Positions 1-8,820 of a stretch of 17,569 nucleotides of DNA are shown here, piece by piece (the stretch's first letter is position 1; each line of letters opens with the position of its first letter). The stretch comes from Mucidula mucida (taxonomy: Eukaryota; Basidiomycota; Agaricomycetes; Agaricales; Physalacriaceae). A model generated the notes under the pieces. The model did no database searches. It was not told where the DNA came from and saw only the letters and a list, made by a program, of their open reading frames with translations. A program made the position numbers and the translations under genes. The stretch is from contig JADNYV010000711.1 of NCBI GenBank assembly GCA_015501055.1, forward strand, positions 1 to 17,569. Reading direction: 5' to 3'.

Positions 1-1317
1 CCACCATAACACTCTTCGCCAGTCCTTTTCCCATTCCGGAATGCCCCACTCTGTAGGATCGAGATGGAGCCCAATGAGTTGCGCCTGGGCGACTGCCTAT
101 ACGCGTTCATTCAGCGGTGTATCCGCACGAAGAGAGTACAGACCTACTTTGGCGAGAATCAGGTATAATTCCTCTGCGTCTCCAACCGGCCGCGCAGATA
201 CATCTAGCAGGGCGTCCGAAATAGCAGCAAGCGAGGATCGGTGTATCCCGTTACCTGACGAAGTAGGCAACGTTTCTCGGACGCGTTTAACAAATGGCCT
301 GTACACGCCGCCAGGTAGATGATTAAGGGCCGAGATATACACCTTGGCCAGTAGCGGTGCCGGATATCCTGCAGTTCCTGGCGTTGGAGGAAGAATGGGA
401 AACGCGGCATTGCTTTTTTGGAGGAAAGTTTCCAAGAGAACGGCGGGAGGAGGTGGGGGTGGATTGACGAGTGACAGAACGGTATGTATAGGCGCAAGGA
501 TGGATGATGATGACGGACGGGTACGTGCGTTCTCGCTTTCGATTTTGTGACTGAAGATGACATATTGGGGTTTGCTGCTATCCAGGGAGATCTGGCGGAT
601 ATGTTCGTCGCCTTGGGCTGGCAGGAAATTTAGGTTATGACTGAGGCAGGGGATCATCACTCACATCCTGCTCTTCGCGCGCCTACGGGCAGCAAGTCGT
701 CTGTCAAAACGGACGTGATCATATGGTAACCCAGCGTTTCCTCCAAGGACACTTTGGCATCTTTTCCTTCCCTGTATCCTCCTGGTGATTCACTACCTTC
801 GGAATCCAATCGAACCCGTTTGCATGCGGACGAGTCTATGGTGATTTCTTCGTGATAAGCATCGCCGTACGATTGCTGGCGGGAAGACGAGGCGCGGTTC
901 GGAGAAAGAGACCGTTTTTTGGTATTATCATTTGACGATGATGGATTTCTATCGGTCGACGCTGCCGGCTTCTTGCGCTGTCGGGGCAGCTCGTCAAAGG
1001 TACATTTCTTCCGGGTATGTCTGTTCCACGGTTAGCCGACCGAGTCACATACATACAACTCGAAATCCAACAACTCACTGGCACTCAACACAAGGCGTCC
1101 CTACGACGACGATTGCGCATCGCGTCTTGGCCCGTCTACATCCATCGCACGGCCGATTCTTGCGGCTTCTGAATGGGCGCGCAAGTGTCACGGGGGGCGG
1201 GTCGTCGTTAGGAGTGGATTTCGCCGATCCACTCGTTTTATTCGTGGGAGAAGCACCGTTCGTACGAAGATGAGACGGCCCCGGTTCACAGGTTGCCGCG
1301 GCGTCGTGTCCGTTCAT
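1..1317 (-). pseudogene. Zn(II)2Cys6 fungal transcription factor, interrupted by an in-frame stop and cut by the window edge
   Basis: This is a GAL4-type binuclear zinc cluster regulator, a nuclear DNA-binding protein. The modelled exons are 1317-1079, 1020-665 and 617-97, and the introns (1078-1021, 58 nt; 664-618, 47 nt) begin with GTGAGT and end in CAG. Splicing completes the cluster across intron 1: Cys57, 60, 67, 76, 79 and 86, spacing C-X2-C-X6-C-X8-C-X2-C-X6-C, preceded by a basic stretch. The middle is Ser/Pro-rich. From about residue 200 the protein resembles the start of the fungal-specific regulatory domain, with an FPILPP motif. Frame 3 ends at a TAG (99-97), giving 371 aa, but the same frame continues beyond it to base 1 with typical family sequence (AQAQLIGLHLDPTEW, then a WEKDW motif). 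I therefore read the TAG as a nonsense mutation and the gene as a probable pseudogene. A missed intron, a sequencing error or a functional truncation are alternatives. The target genes are unknown. Confidence 0.75.
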
Positions 1318-1606
1318 CCTTGGGCGTGGTCAACCTGCAGATAGGCTTTTCCGATCACCCTATCCAATTCACAGCGAACGGTCGGCCGAGGCCGGCACAG
1401 CGGATGGCGTGCTTGTGTTAAAGTTCTTTGCATTTGGGCGGGGAGCTGCTGTTCGACGTTCAATGTGGCGGAAAACATACAGATGGATGAGATGAAGGCG
1501 AGAAGAAGGCGTGTTGTTGTAATCGGGTGATGCCACCGTGCTATCCTGGTTTATCAACCGACGGACATTGCCACATGTAGAATCAGGGGAACCGACTTAA
1601 CTCGGA
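1318..1606. other. Upstream region of the Zn2Cys6 gene, truncated by transposon insertion
   Basis: This stretch lies between the start codon of the minus-strand regulator and the left end of the transposon. It would hold the regulator's 5' leader and core promoter. I see no convincing coding sequence and no clear TATA box. The promoter beyond about 290 bp has been displaced more than 7 kb by the insertion. Confidence 0.4.
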
Positions 1607-1613
1607 CATGACC
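1607..1613. repeat. Left target-site duplication CATGACC
   Basis: Seven bases directly outside the left terminal inverted repeat are identical to the seven bases directly outside the right one (8658-8664). The flanking bases on either side differ, so the duplication is exactly seven if the element begins CCCAGTG. Confidence 0.85.
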
Positions 1614-1645
1614 CCCAGTGAGAATTCCGTCGATATGGGATGACA
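1614..1645 (+). repeat. Left terminal inverted repeat (32 bp)
   Basis: It starts CCCAGTGAGAATTCCGTCG and ends ATGGGATGACA. It is an exact reverse complement of 8626-8657, and the match stops at the next base (C here, T in the right-end complement). Confidence 0.95.
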
Positions 1646-1684
1646 CCCGATGACTGGCCGTGTAGGAAATGACATGGGGTGACA
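1635..1684 (+). repeat. Left subterminal motif copies ATGGGRTGACA
   Basis: Two forward copies of the 11-mer are seen: ATGGGATGACA at 1635-1645 (inside the inverted repeat) and ATGGGGTGACA at 1674-1684. Looser TGAC-containing matches lie between them. Subterminal repeats of this size are where accessory or transposase proteins bind in CACTA-type elements; binding here is inferred. Confidence 0.6.
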
Positions 1685-2202
1685 TCCAGAGACTAAAATG
1701 ATAGGTACCTACTTCTGTAATGTTGCTTTTTGTTAAACTAGTAGAATAGTTTGTAAAGAGACTTGAATAAGAAGCTGAAGCCTGTGTCCAGCATGTCCGG
1801 CCTCAGCCTTTCGATTAGTAAGCAAAACCGCGATTGCAGAAATCGCGGTTTTGCTAAGTCACCGGAAAGCAAAATACCTCGGGTCGATCGCGACTTACAC
1901 TTCTTCCAACATCTGCATTATTCTATCTGTGGCCGTCTTACCACAAGCACCATTGATTTTTTCTCTTGGATCCTGCGTCTCCCGGCTATCTGAATTACCA
2001 TCAACATATATCTTCCTGCTGGCAACCAATCCTTCCGGTGTGCCAAGCTGTGTCGCTTCGGCGCACCCCCAGCGCTCTGCCAACAATCCGGGTCGCGTTT
2101 GTGCACCGCCGGCACTCTCTCAGAGGAACACAGCTTCCTTCCCGCTCCTCCCAGCTCCCAAAACGCGTAACGTGTTGACTCATTTCTCCTGCTGGGGCAA
2201 AT
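1646..2202 (+). other. Transposon 5' leader and presumed transposase promoter
   Basis: This non-coding leader precedes the transposase start codon. It contains one subterminal motif copy (1674-1684) and a strong 15-bp inverted repeat (1821-1855). Short open frames overlap here on both strands but none shows protein-like composition or a link by splicing to the downstream gene, so I leave them out. Confidence 0.5.
1821..1855. repeat. Perfect 15-bp hairpin in the transposon leader
   Basis: AGCAAAACCGCGATT (1821-1835) is followed by a 5-base loop GCAGA and the exact reverse complement AATCGCGGTTTTGCT (1841-1855). The stem has no mismatch. It lies about 350 bp upstream of the transposase start codon. 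It could be an operator-like protein site, a structured leader or a remnant of a nested small element; the sequence alone does not decide. Confidence 0.8.
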
Positions 2203-5200
2203 ATGGGTCGCAGAGGCAGACAGTATCCGAACCCTCCTGACGACGCGCCAGACCCGCCGGACCCGAACTTCAAGTGGTGTGAATGTGCCTCAGTATGTGC
2301 AGGAGGATTGGGCGGGGGAGAATGGCAGCCAGAACGTACACGACGGCGACATTATGTGTGTATTGTTCGTGTACCTCTTTGATGGCTTCTGACATTCTAC
2401 TACAGAAAAATCAAGAAGCAGAAGAAGAGGCCGAACATGAGAATGACACAGATGTGATCCACGTACGTTGTTTGCAACCATTTTGTCTATCGTCTTACTG
2501 ACTTGTTATAGAATGCTATACGAGAACATGCGGAGCGGTTAAGGAGAGCCTCTGAGGATCGCGAAGAGCTTGACAACGAGGGGAATGATCCTGAAAATGA
2601 AGAGAATCACCAAGAATACCATGTATGTTTCCCACTACTGACCTGCTAGAGAATCTTATTAATATGTTCCTTAGGACAACGACATGAATAGAGAGTATAT
2701 ACCTTCTCAAAATCCATCTCCATTTCGCCAACAGTTGCCTGAACAACCTCCCGAGAATAACAATGAGCAGCGGCACGACACGGATCGCGAAAATATTGAC
2801 CAAGAACTTCTTCCCACAGCTACACTCGACAATCTCAAAGAGGCTCAAGCTTTCATCGAGTTGCTCAAAAATGCGACTCTGGATGACGAGCACTCCGCCT
2901 TGTCGAAGGAGACAGTTGATGCCATTCGTAATCCCGTTACCGAGCCTCTGACAATCGACGATCCATCGTTTCGGCTGTCACTGGATATTTTCCTTGCTTG
3001 CGACAAGTCCTCAGAGAAGACTTATGGCAAGATGCGTGCTGCCGTCCTCCGCTACGACCCTCTGTGCGAGATACTTAGCTATGAGCAAGTTCTACATCGC
3101 ATCAAGATTATGTCCGGTGTTGTACCCATGTTTCATGACATGTGTATCAACTCATGTATGGCATACACCGGACCGTTCAAATCCCTTCTTGTATGCAAAT
3201 ACTGCGAAGAGCCGCGATATAAACCCTCTCGACACCCTATTGCCGATGATCCTCATGCAAACCGGAAACCACGTCGTCAGTTTCTCTCTATCCCTGTTGC
3301 TCCCCAATGGCAAGCTATCTGGAGAGATCCTACAAGTGCCAAGCACGCGGCGTATGGATGGGAGAAGGTTCAAAAAGCGGAGGAGGAATTTCAGAGAACA
3401 GGCAAGATCTCTCAGTACGACGATGTGCAGTGCGGCGAGGATTACCGTGACCTTTTCCGTCGAGGAATTATCAAAATGCACGATCTGATCGCAGTCTACT
3501 CTATGGATGGCGTACAGTTATATCGCATGAAGAAGTCGGATACCTGGATTGGCATCTGGACATTTATGCCCTTGGATCCCTTCGTACGCTATACCAAGAA
3601 GCATGTCCGCCCCGCTCTTACAATTCCTGGCCCCAATCATCCCAAGCATCTCGACTCCTTTATCTTTCCTTCCCTTCATCATATGGCTGCTCTCATGAAC
3701 GAAGGTCTTCCAATATGGGACGTTCGTGACGGTTTGATCCACCGTTCAGATCCATTCAACCTTTATGGCACTGCAGACACCGTTGGACTGGCACATCTTA
3801 GTGGCTGGGTTGGGCATAATGGTCGTTGCGGATGCCGTTTTATGTGCGGGATGCATGGGCGGCATAAGCATCGTGCACCCATGTACTATCCTGCGATGCT
3901 CAAGCCCTTGAATTGCGATGACATTCCCGGCACGCGCCACAATGATTACGATATAAATGATCTTCCTCAACCATCAGCGGAGAGATATCGGCAGGACCTT
4001 GCTCTCGTGCTCTCTTCTCGAAATCCTACAGAATATAAGCGCAATCGTCTATCTACTGGTATCAGTAAACCCTCCATCTTCTCAGGCCTTCCTCGAGTTA
4101 CGCCAATGCCACGTCTCTTCCCATCTGATGGTATGCATCGTGATGCGCTCAACTTCCCCCAACTTATGATATCTCTCCTACGCGGCACAATTGACCGCGA
4201 TCCTTCTGATAACCCATCAGACTGGCCATGGACTGTTCTTACCGGGGAGGTATGGGAGAAGCATGGAGCACTTATCGAGAAATGGGGTAAACAGATGCCT
4301 AGCTTCATAGCCGAGCGTCCACCCCGAAATCCTGCTGAAAAGATGACAAGTGGATATAAAGCTTGTGAATATCAGGCTTGGTTTTACATCCTTGCTCCTG
4401 GCTTTCTCTATCCTCTCCTTCCTACACCATATCTCGAAAACTACTGCAAGTTTGTCTACGGAACCGACATCGTACATTCATCTAGTATTCCACATGATGA
4501 ACTCGCAGAGGCCCACCAGATGCTCTTAGAGGCTGTTCTCGAGTTTGAGGTATTCTATTATGACCGAAAACTGTCTCGGCTCAACTTCATCTGCCAATGT
4601 GTACACGCTCACGTTCATATGGTGCCGGAGATTCTTCATGTTGGATGGCCGCCGGGTGTCTCACAGTGGACTATGGAACGCACCATTGGGAACCTTGAGG
4701 AGGAGATTCGCCAACATTCTAGGCCATATGCTAACCTTGGCGTACGCACTTTGATTCGCTCGCAGACAATAACCCTCACCTCTATGATATCGGACTTGGA
4801 TCCTGCTGTCAGTCGCAATCCCCGAGGATCTGTAGATATTGGCGATGGCTTTCTGGTGCTGCGTGCACGAGAAGGTCAAGCACTTGCCGTTTCAGAGCTC
4901 CATGCTTCGGCGATCTTGGCCTTTGCTAATAAAAATGGTATTGATCTTTCGGACGAGGTGTCTATTGAGAGGTGGGCTGGGCTTCGTCTCCCAAATGGGC
5001 ACCGAATTCGCACGCGCTGGAAGGAAGAACAGTTTGCCGAAGATAAAATGCCTCGCCGCTACATTCAGGTCAGTTTCAGCATTTTCAGAAGCTCCTAGCT
5101 AACTAATTCTTTAGCTTATCTATAACAATGAAATTCGATATGGAGAGGTCCAATACTTCTTTCTCGCTCTGCAGTCGGAGGATGCTGCCAGCTTGCAGTC

Positions 5201-5528
5201 CGACGACTCTAACGACTCTGATATCGAAATGGATGGCCTCGAGGAAAGGGTCCGAGGATGTGCACTCATTAAGCTTTTTTCTCGATGGGACGGAGCAATT
5301 TACAAGCAGACACGTTCAGTTATCCGCGTGGTGAGCATACAGGATGATGCTACTGGTCTTGTTGCCGTCTGGGCAAAGACCATTCAGCAGGTCGTAAATA
5401 TCGCACCGTTTTGGCGAACACGAGAAGCGTTACTAGCAGAGGCGGAGACCAACGAAGTCGTTATTGGCCGGGTTTTTGGTGGTAATGCTATATATGCTGT
5501 AGAGAATAACGACGATGAAGAGGAATAG
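2203..5528 (+). CDS. Tnp2-like DDE transposase, 1,042 aa, five exons
   Basis: Nuclear transposase expected to recognise the element ends and catalyse its movement. The modelled exons are 2203-2355, 2406-2462, 2512-2622, 2675-5068 and 5115-5528; the four introns are 46-52 nt, all phase 0, all GT...AG, and the joined frame is open to TAG. The N-terminus carries a CxCx3CxGG motif followed by RRRH, a likely zinc site typical of fungal Tnp2 proteins, then an acidic Glu/Asn-rich stretch. The core has a Cys cluster (C264, C268, C281, C284), then SMDGVQLY with D385, the expected first catalytic Asp, then SKPSIFSGL and FPSDGMH (D592), and NPAEKMTSGYKACE (E662 or E672 as the third acidic residue), then QWTMERTIGNL. 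Length fits the family at about 1,000 aa. The start was chosen as the ATG giving the zinc motif in frame. Catalytic residue choice is inference from motif order; the family call is from recognition, not a search. Confidence 0.88.
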
Positions 5529-5617
5529 ACGTACTTGACTGTATGCGTACATATCCAAATTAGGAAGAACCCTAACCCTATGTGTCTGTGCCTTCTTGCT
5601 CTCCCACTACCACCACC
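5529..5617 (+). other. Short intergenic gap between the two transposon genes
   Basis: Only 89 bp separate the transposase stop from the start codon of the companion gene, on the same strand. The gap must hold the end of one transcript and the promoter of the next unless the two are read through as one RNA. It contains two CCCTAA-like units (ACCCTAACCC), too few to be telomeric. Confidence 0.45.
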
Positions 5618-8306
5618 ATGGACAGCGACGGCAACGATGACAGCAACAAATCCTTCATTGAGCAACTTCATGGACAGCCAGGCACTACACAGCTGAGACT
5701 ATCTAGCGATATTGGACTTTCACATCCGCAGCAAATGGTGAGCTCATACTCTGCACTCAGATGGGTGCTCGTGGTGCAATACACGTTTATATGCGTCTGT
5801 TTTATGCTTAATATAACTCCTTTACTTATGAAGCCTACCTAGATGCAGAATTCATGCCAAGACTGGGCATCAAACAACTTCAACACATCAAATAACTTTA
5901 ACGCGCCAAATGGCTTCAACACGTCGAACGGCTTCAACCCCTCGAATAGCTTTAACATGTCGAACGGCTTCAACCCCTCGAATGGCTTCAATACCTCGAA
6001 CAGCTTCAACTCCTCCAACAGCTTCAATAACACGACGTCAAACTCCTTCAATAACGCGACATCAAACTCCTTCAATATGCATGCGACAATGTATCAGCAA
6101 ATTATTGATGGCAAGGATAGAGAAATTCAGATGCTACGTGCCGAGAAACTTACCTTACAGTACGTGCTTGATCCTCATACCCAGTTTCAACCTACCATTG
6201 ATGCAGAAACTGCTACGATACCCTGGTCAACAAACTGGACTCCCTGAGTTCGATATCTCAGACGTCCTTGACTGCCATGCCGTCCACGACATCTGCGCTT
6301 GGTATTCCCATTGTCACTCCTCCTCCTCTCTTTCTACGAACCGATGCGCCGAACGTAACGTACTGGACCCCGAAAATGTATTCAACAGCTAAGGAGAACA
6401 CCACATCTAAGAAGAAAATGTTGGGCAAGAAACAAAATACAAAACCATCTACACCATTTCGCGCCTCCGACTACCTTGAGGACCAGAACGGAAAACCCCT
6501 TGATCAGCCGCGACGTCGTAGTATCTTCGCAACAGCTCGAAAATGCTGGCTTCTCTTTGCTGACCTCAAGGTGCTTCCCAAGAATCTTACCGTGACTAGC
6601 AAAATACATCTCGATTACTTCCGACATCAGCTTACAACCGAACATCCTTGTCTACGCTATGCAGAGAGCTACTGGAAGGTTGACAAAGTCTGGTCTACGC
6701 AATACTCGAGCTGGTATCAGAACTATCAATCAGAGGGCAAGTCAGATATCAAGATGGAGTCGGACTTGGATGATGCTACTCCGACCTCTTCATCTGCGAC
6801 TCAGTCGGCGCCGAAACGTAAAGCAAAAGCTGCCGTAAAGCTCAAAGGACCTCCCGCAAAGAAGCCAAGGTCAGATATTGCTGTAAGTCATCTCTTATTT
6901 TACCGTTCTTATGTTAACTTCTGTATCTAGCACGAAGTGGATGCAGATTCGGATACTTCCACCTCGGACTTAGAGGATATCAAAATGGACGATCTTGATA
7001 ATCAATCCCGCAACTCTGTTTCTGGTAGCTCTCTTACACCACCGCCCGTGCCACCTGCATCGACACCAACAATATCACCGGCCCCTGCATCGACACCAAT
7101 ATCACTGCCCGTGCCATTGCCCGCGCCACCGCCCGTGCCATCGCCTGCACCACCATCCATGCCATCGCCTGCACCACCATCCATGCCATCGCCTGCACCA
7201 CCATCCGTGCCATCGCCCACACCACCACCCGCGCCATCGCCCGCGCCATCGCCCACACCACCACCCGCACCACCACCCGCGCCATCGCCCGCGCCACCAC
7301 CCGCGCCATCGCCCGCGCCACCACCCGCGCCATCGCCTGCACCACCATCCGTGCCATCGCTCGCACCACCCGCACCACCACCAATGATGCCAAAGCAGAA
7401 AAATCCAACTTCAAACCCATTTACGAGCATCAAAATTGCAATGCCAACCAAACCGAAGTACATCATCTTTATCTTAAATCACACCTACTGAATTTTCTAT
7501 TAGCATGTTATCCGATACGCCAAAGCCTCAAGACAAAGCTACAAAATCAAAGGCAGGAACACCGGATACAGATAAGGACAATCACGAAAACTCTGAACAG
7601 CTAGACGTCTCTTCCGATAATGCGCCGCCACAACCTGACCCCAATGTCCCAACACTATCCAACAGTGCTAAGCCTGATGCACCGCCACAGCCCAAGCCTA
7701 ATACTCCCGCTCCCACAACCCAATCTGCAGCATCTGAGCCGGTTGCCGACAGTGCCAGCGTGCCCAAAAAGAAGACATCCAAACCACGCAGTGGGCCCTG
7801 GACACCACCAGCCGCTGATACGCCAGAGTGAGCTTCCTTCTATCTTTGCTGTTCCTGTTCCGATAGGTGGCATTTACAGAAACCGTGCGGCTCGTAAATG
7901 GAAGGAGACACATCCGGAAGGTACCAAGACACAGTTTCTGGAGTGGTTCCACGGACTTTCTGCGGAAGAGCAGCAGGTATGAGCTTAGCCCTCTCTGGCT
8001 CCAGTAACTGATAAGCTTGTAGGCCTTTAGAAAGACCCGGGGCAAGAAGGCAGTCACCACGGTATGTGTTCCAACTGGCATATTCAATAGACGCTGATAG
8101 AGGCATCAAAGACTTGATTTCAATCGCTGTACCTTGCAGAACCACGCCAACTTGCAATATGTTTTTGACTATGCTAGAGCTCTCGGTACGTTGAATCGGC
8201 TCCATGGTTAGCGGTCTCTGATGCATTTCCAGATGGAGGGACACAATATCACATTCATTACATGTTCGCTCATGGAACGACTCTGAACGGATGGCACACA
8301 AGTTGA
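5618..8306 (+). CDS. Transposon companion protein, 739 aa, nine exons; candidate accessory DNA-binding factor
   Basis: Function is not known to me. The modelled exons are 5618-5737, 5843-6159, 6207-6882, 6931-7457, 7504-7827, 7880-7976, 8023-8061, 8140-8185 and 8233-8306. All introns are GT...AG (46-105 nt), and the total is 740 codons with one terminal TGA. The start codon sits in a strong CCACCATGG context. In order: an Asn-rich FN hexapeptide repeat (about 49-118); a short coiled-coil-like stretch (about 122-160) completed only by splicing; a Trp/Tyr-rich globular block (about 231-318: DYLEDQNGKPLDQ ... WYQNY); a basic KRKAK...KKPR patch (about 349-367), NLS-like; a proline-rich linker (about 407-523); and a C-terminal block starting NRAARKWKETHPEG and ending HYMFAHGTTLNGWHTS. 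By analogy with two-protein CACTA elements it could bind the element ends. Some boundaries, chiefly the first intron, need RNA evidence. Confidence 0.72.
5867..6076 (+). repeat. Coding minisatellite encoding the FN hexapeptide repeat
   Basis: About a dozen imperfect units of 15-18 bp encode variants of (T/P/S)SN(G/S)FN within the second exon of the companion gene. The unit length is a multiple of three, so copy-number change keeps the frame. The resulting stretch is low-complexity and probably disordered or self-associating. Confidence 0.8.
7036..7386 (+). repeat. Coding minisatellite encoding the proline-rich linker
   Basis: Imperfect 12- and 24-bp units built on CCATCGCCTGCACCACCA encode (A/V/M)PSPAPP variants inside exon 4 of the companion gene. 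The reverse strand and the other forward frame also stay open here because of the repeat, giving Gly/Ala-rich and His-rich shadows that are not genes. Confidence 0.85.
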
Positions 8307-8625
8307 ACTTGATGGAATTGGAGCTGGGGAGGGACCGGAACGAGGGGTTCGGGTAAGGGAATAGAGGCGAGAATAGCATATCATTGAGTATCGCCCTGTA
8401 TCAGTACATTGTCTATGAATATCGTTCCATGTCATCAAATTCAGGCATATAGTGATATACAGTGATATACAGTGATACCGAATAACAGGAAATCTGGCCG
8501 TAGTATAGCAGCAAATTTATCACTGTGTATCGGCGTATATCATCCCATGTCGGAATTACGGCCACTTTTTTGATATGGGGTGACATGGGATGACTTCAGA
8601 TGACATGTCGACGTTTGTCACCCCA
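8307..8625 (+). other. Transposon 3' trailer with subterminal repeats
   Basis: This non-coding region follows the stop codon of the companion gene. It includes the 10-bp tandem repeat at 8451-8478 and the dense ATGGGRTGACW cluster near the right end. Open frames on the minus strand are short and uninformative. Confidence 0.5.
8451..8478. repeat. Tandem AGTGATATAC repeat, 2.8 units
   Basis: AGTGATATAC occurs at 8451-8460 and 8461-8470, followed by AGTGATAC. A nearby ATCACTGTGTAT (8519-8530) resembles the unit in reverse orientation. It could be another subterminal binding site. Confidence 0.75.
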
Positions 8626-8636
8626 TGTCATCCCAT
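8575..8636. repeat. Right subterminal motif cluster ATGGGRTGACW
   Basis: Two forward copies (8575-8585 ATGGGGTGACA; 8585-8595 ATGGGATGACT) face two reverse copies (8616-8626 TGTCACCCCAT; 8626-8636 TGTCATCCCAT). The facing arrangement gives an inverted layout, with the last copy inside the terminal repeat. Confidence 0.75.
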
Positions 8637-8657
8637 ATCGACGGAATTCTCACTGGG
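8626..8657 (-). repeat. Right terminal inverted repeat (32 bp)
   Basis: Exact reverse complement of 1614-1645; it ends GAATTCTCACTGGG and is followed at once by the CATGACC duplication. Confidence 0.95.
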
Positions 8658-8664
8658 CATGACC
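8658..8664. repeat. Right target-site duplication CATGACC
   Basis: Identical to 1607-1613 and directly adjoining the right terminal repeat. This confirms the element boundary at 8657. Confidence 0.85.
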
Positions 8665-8806
8665 GTTTATCAATGTGTAAAGTACGTAGATAAGTTTGAC
8701 TCTGCGAGAGTCGGTGTAACAATCAGCAAAATGCGCAATCTCCGGAGGTCCTAACATGATGGAATTCAAAGGATCACTGACACAAATCTCCCGGGCAAAA
8801 CCAAAG

Positions 8807-8810
8807 AAAA
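8807..8810 (-). terminator. Pol III T-run terminator of the tRNA
   Basis: Read on the minus strand, TTTT occurs ten bases past the 3' end of the tRNA. This is the usual RNA polymerase III stop. Confidence 0.6.
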
Positions 8811-8820
8811 TATCTTCCCA

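Larger units (their letters stand above)
1614..8657 (+). mobile_element. Complete two-gene Tnp2-like DNA transposon, 7,044 bp
   Basis: The element is bounded by perfect 32-bp terminal inverted repeats beginning CCCAGTGAGAATTCC and by 7-bp direct duplications of CATGACC. It carries two plus-strand genes in tandem: a Tnp2-like DDE transposase (2203-5528) and a companion protein (5618-8306), separated by only 89 bp. The leader is about 590 bp and the trailer about 350 bp, and both contain subterminal copies of ATGGGRTGACW. Identical termini, an intact duplication and two open spliced frames point to recent insertion. The transposase belongs by resemblance to the fungal Tnp2 (CACTA/EnSpm-related) group. 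The duplication length and terminal bases are not those of classical CACTA elements, so superfamily assignment needs a profile search. Confidence 0.92.

Noticed and set aside
2203..5528. Classification of the transposase as Plavaka
   Set aside because: The core motifs (SMDGVQLY, SKPSIFSGL, QWTMERTIGNL) fit my memory of the fungal Tnp2-like group better. It is not excluded; a profile search would decide.
5568..5582. CCCTAACCCTA as telomeric repeat
   Set aside because: Fewer than three units, placed inside the transposon between two genes.
5867..6076. Regular repeats resembling a CRISPR array
   Set aside because: Units are contiguous, variable and coding, in a eukaryotic genome; there are no unique spacers.
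7002..7466. Long minus-strand Gly/Ala-rich open frame and a plus-strand His-rich frame over the same region
   Set aside because: Both are shadows of the proline-coding repeat; the repeat keeps all these frames open, and only the plus frame joins correctly spliced exons.
7620..7982. Unspliced 120-codon frame that includes the RNRAARKWKETHPEG sequence, suggesting a frameshift in the companion gene
   Set aside because: A canonical 52-nt intron (7828-7879, GTGAGC...TTTACAG) joins the upstream frame to this one exactly, so no frameshift is needed.
1614..8657. TET/JBP dioxygenase cargo, as seen in some fungal KDZ transposons
   Set aside because: No HxD...H dioxygenase signature appears in either encoded protein; both genes are accounted for by the transposase and the companion.
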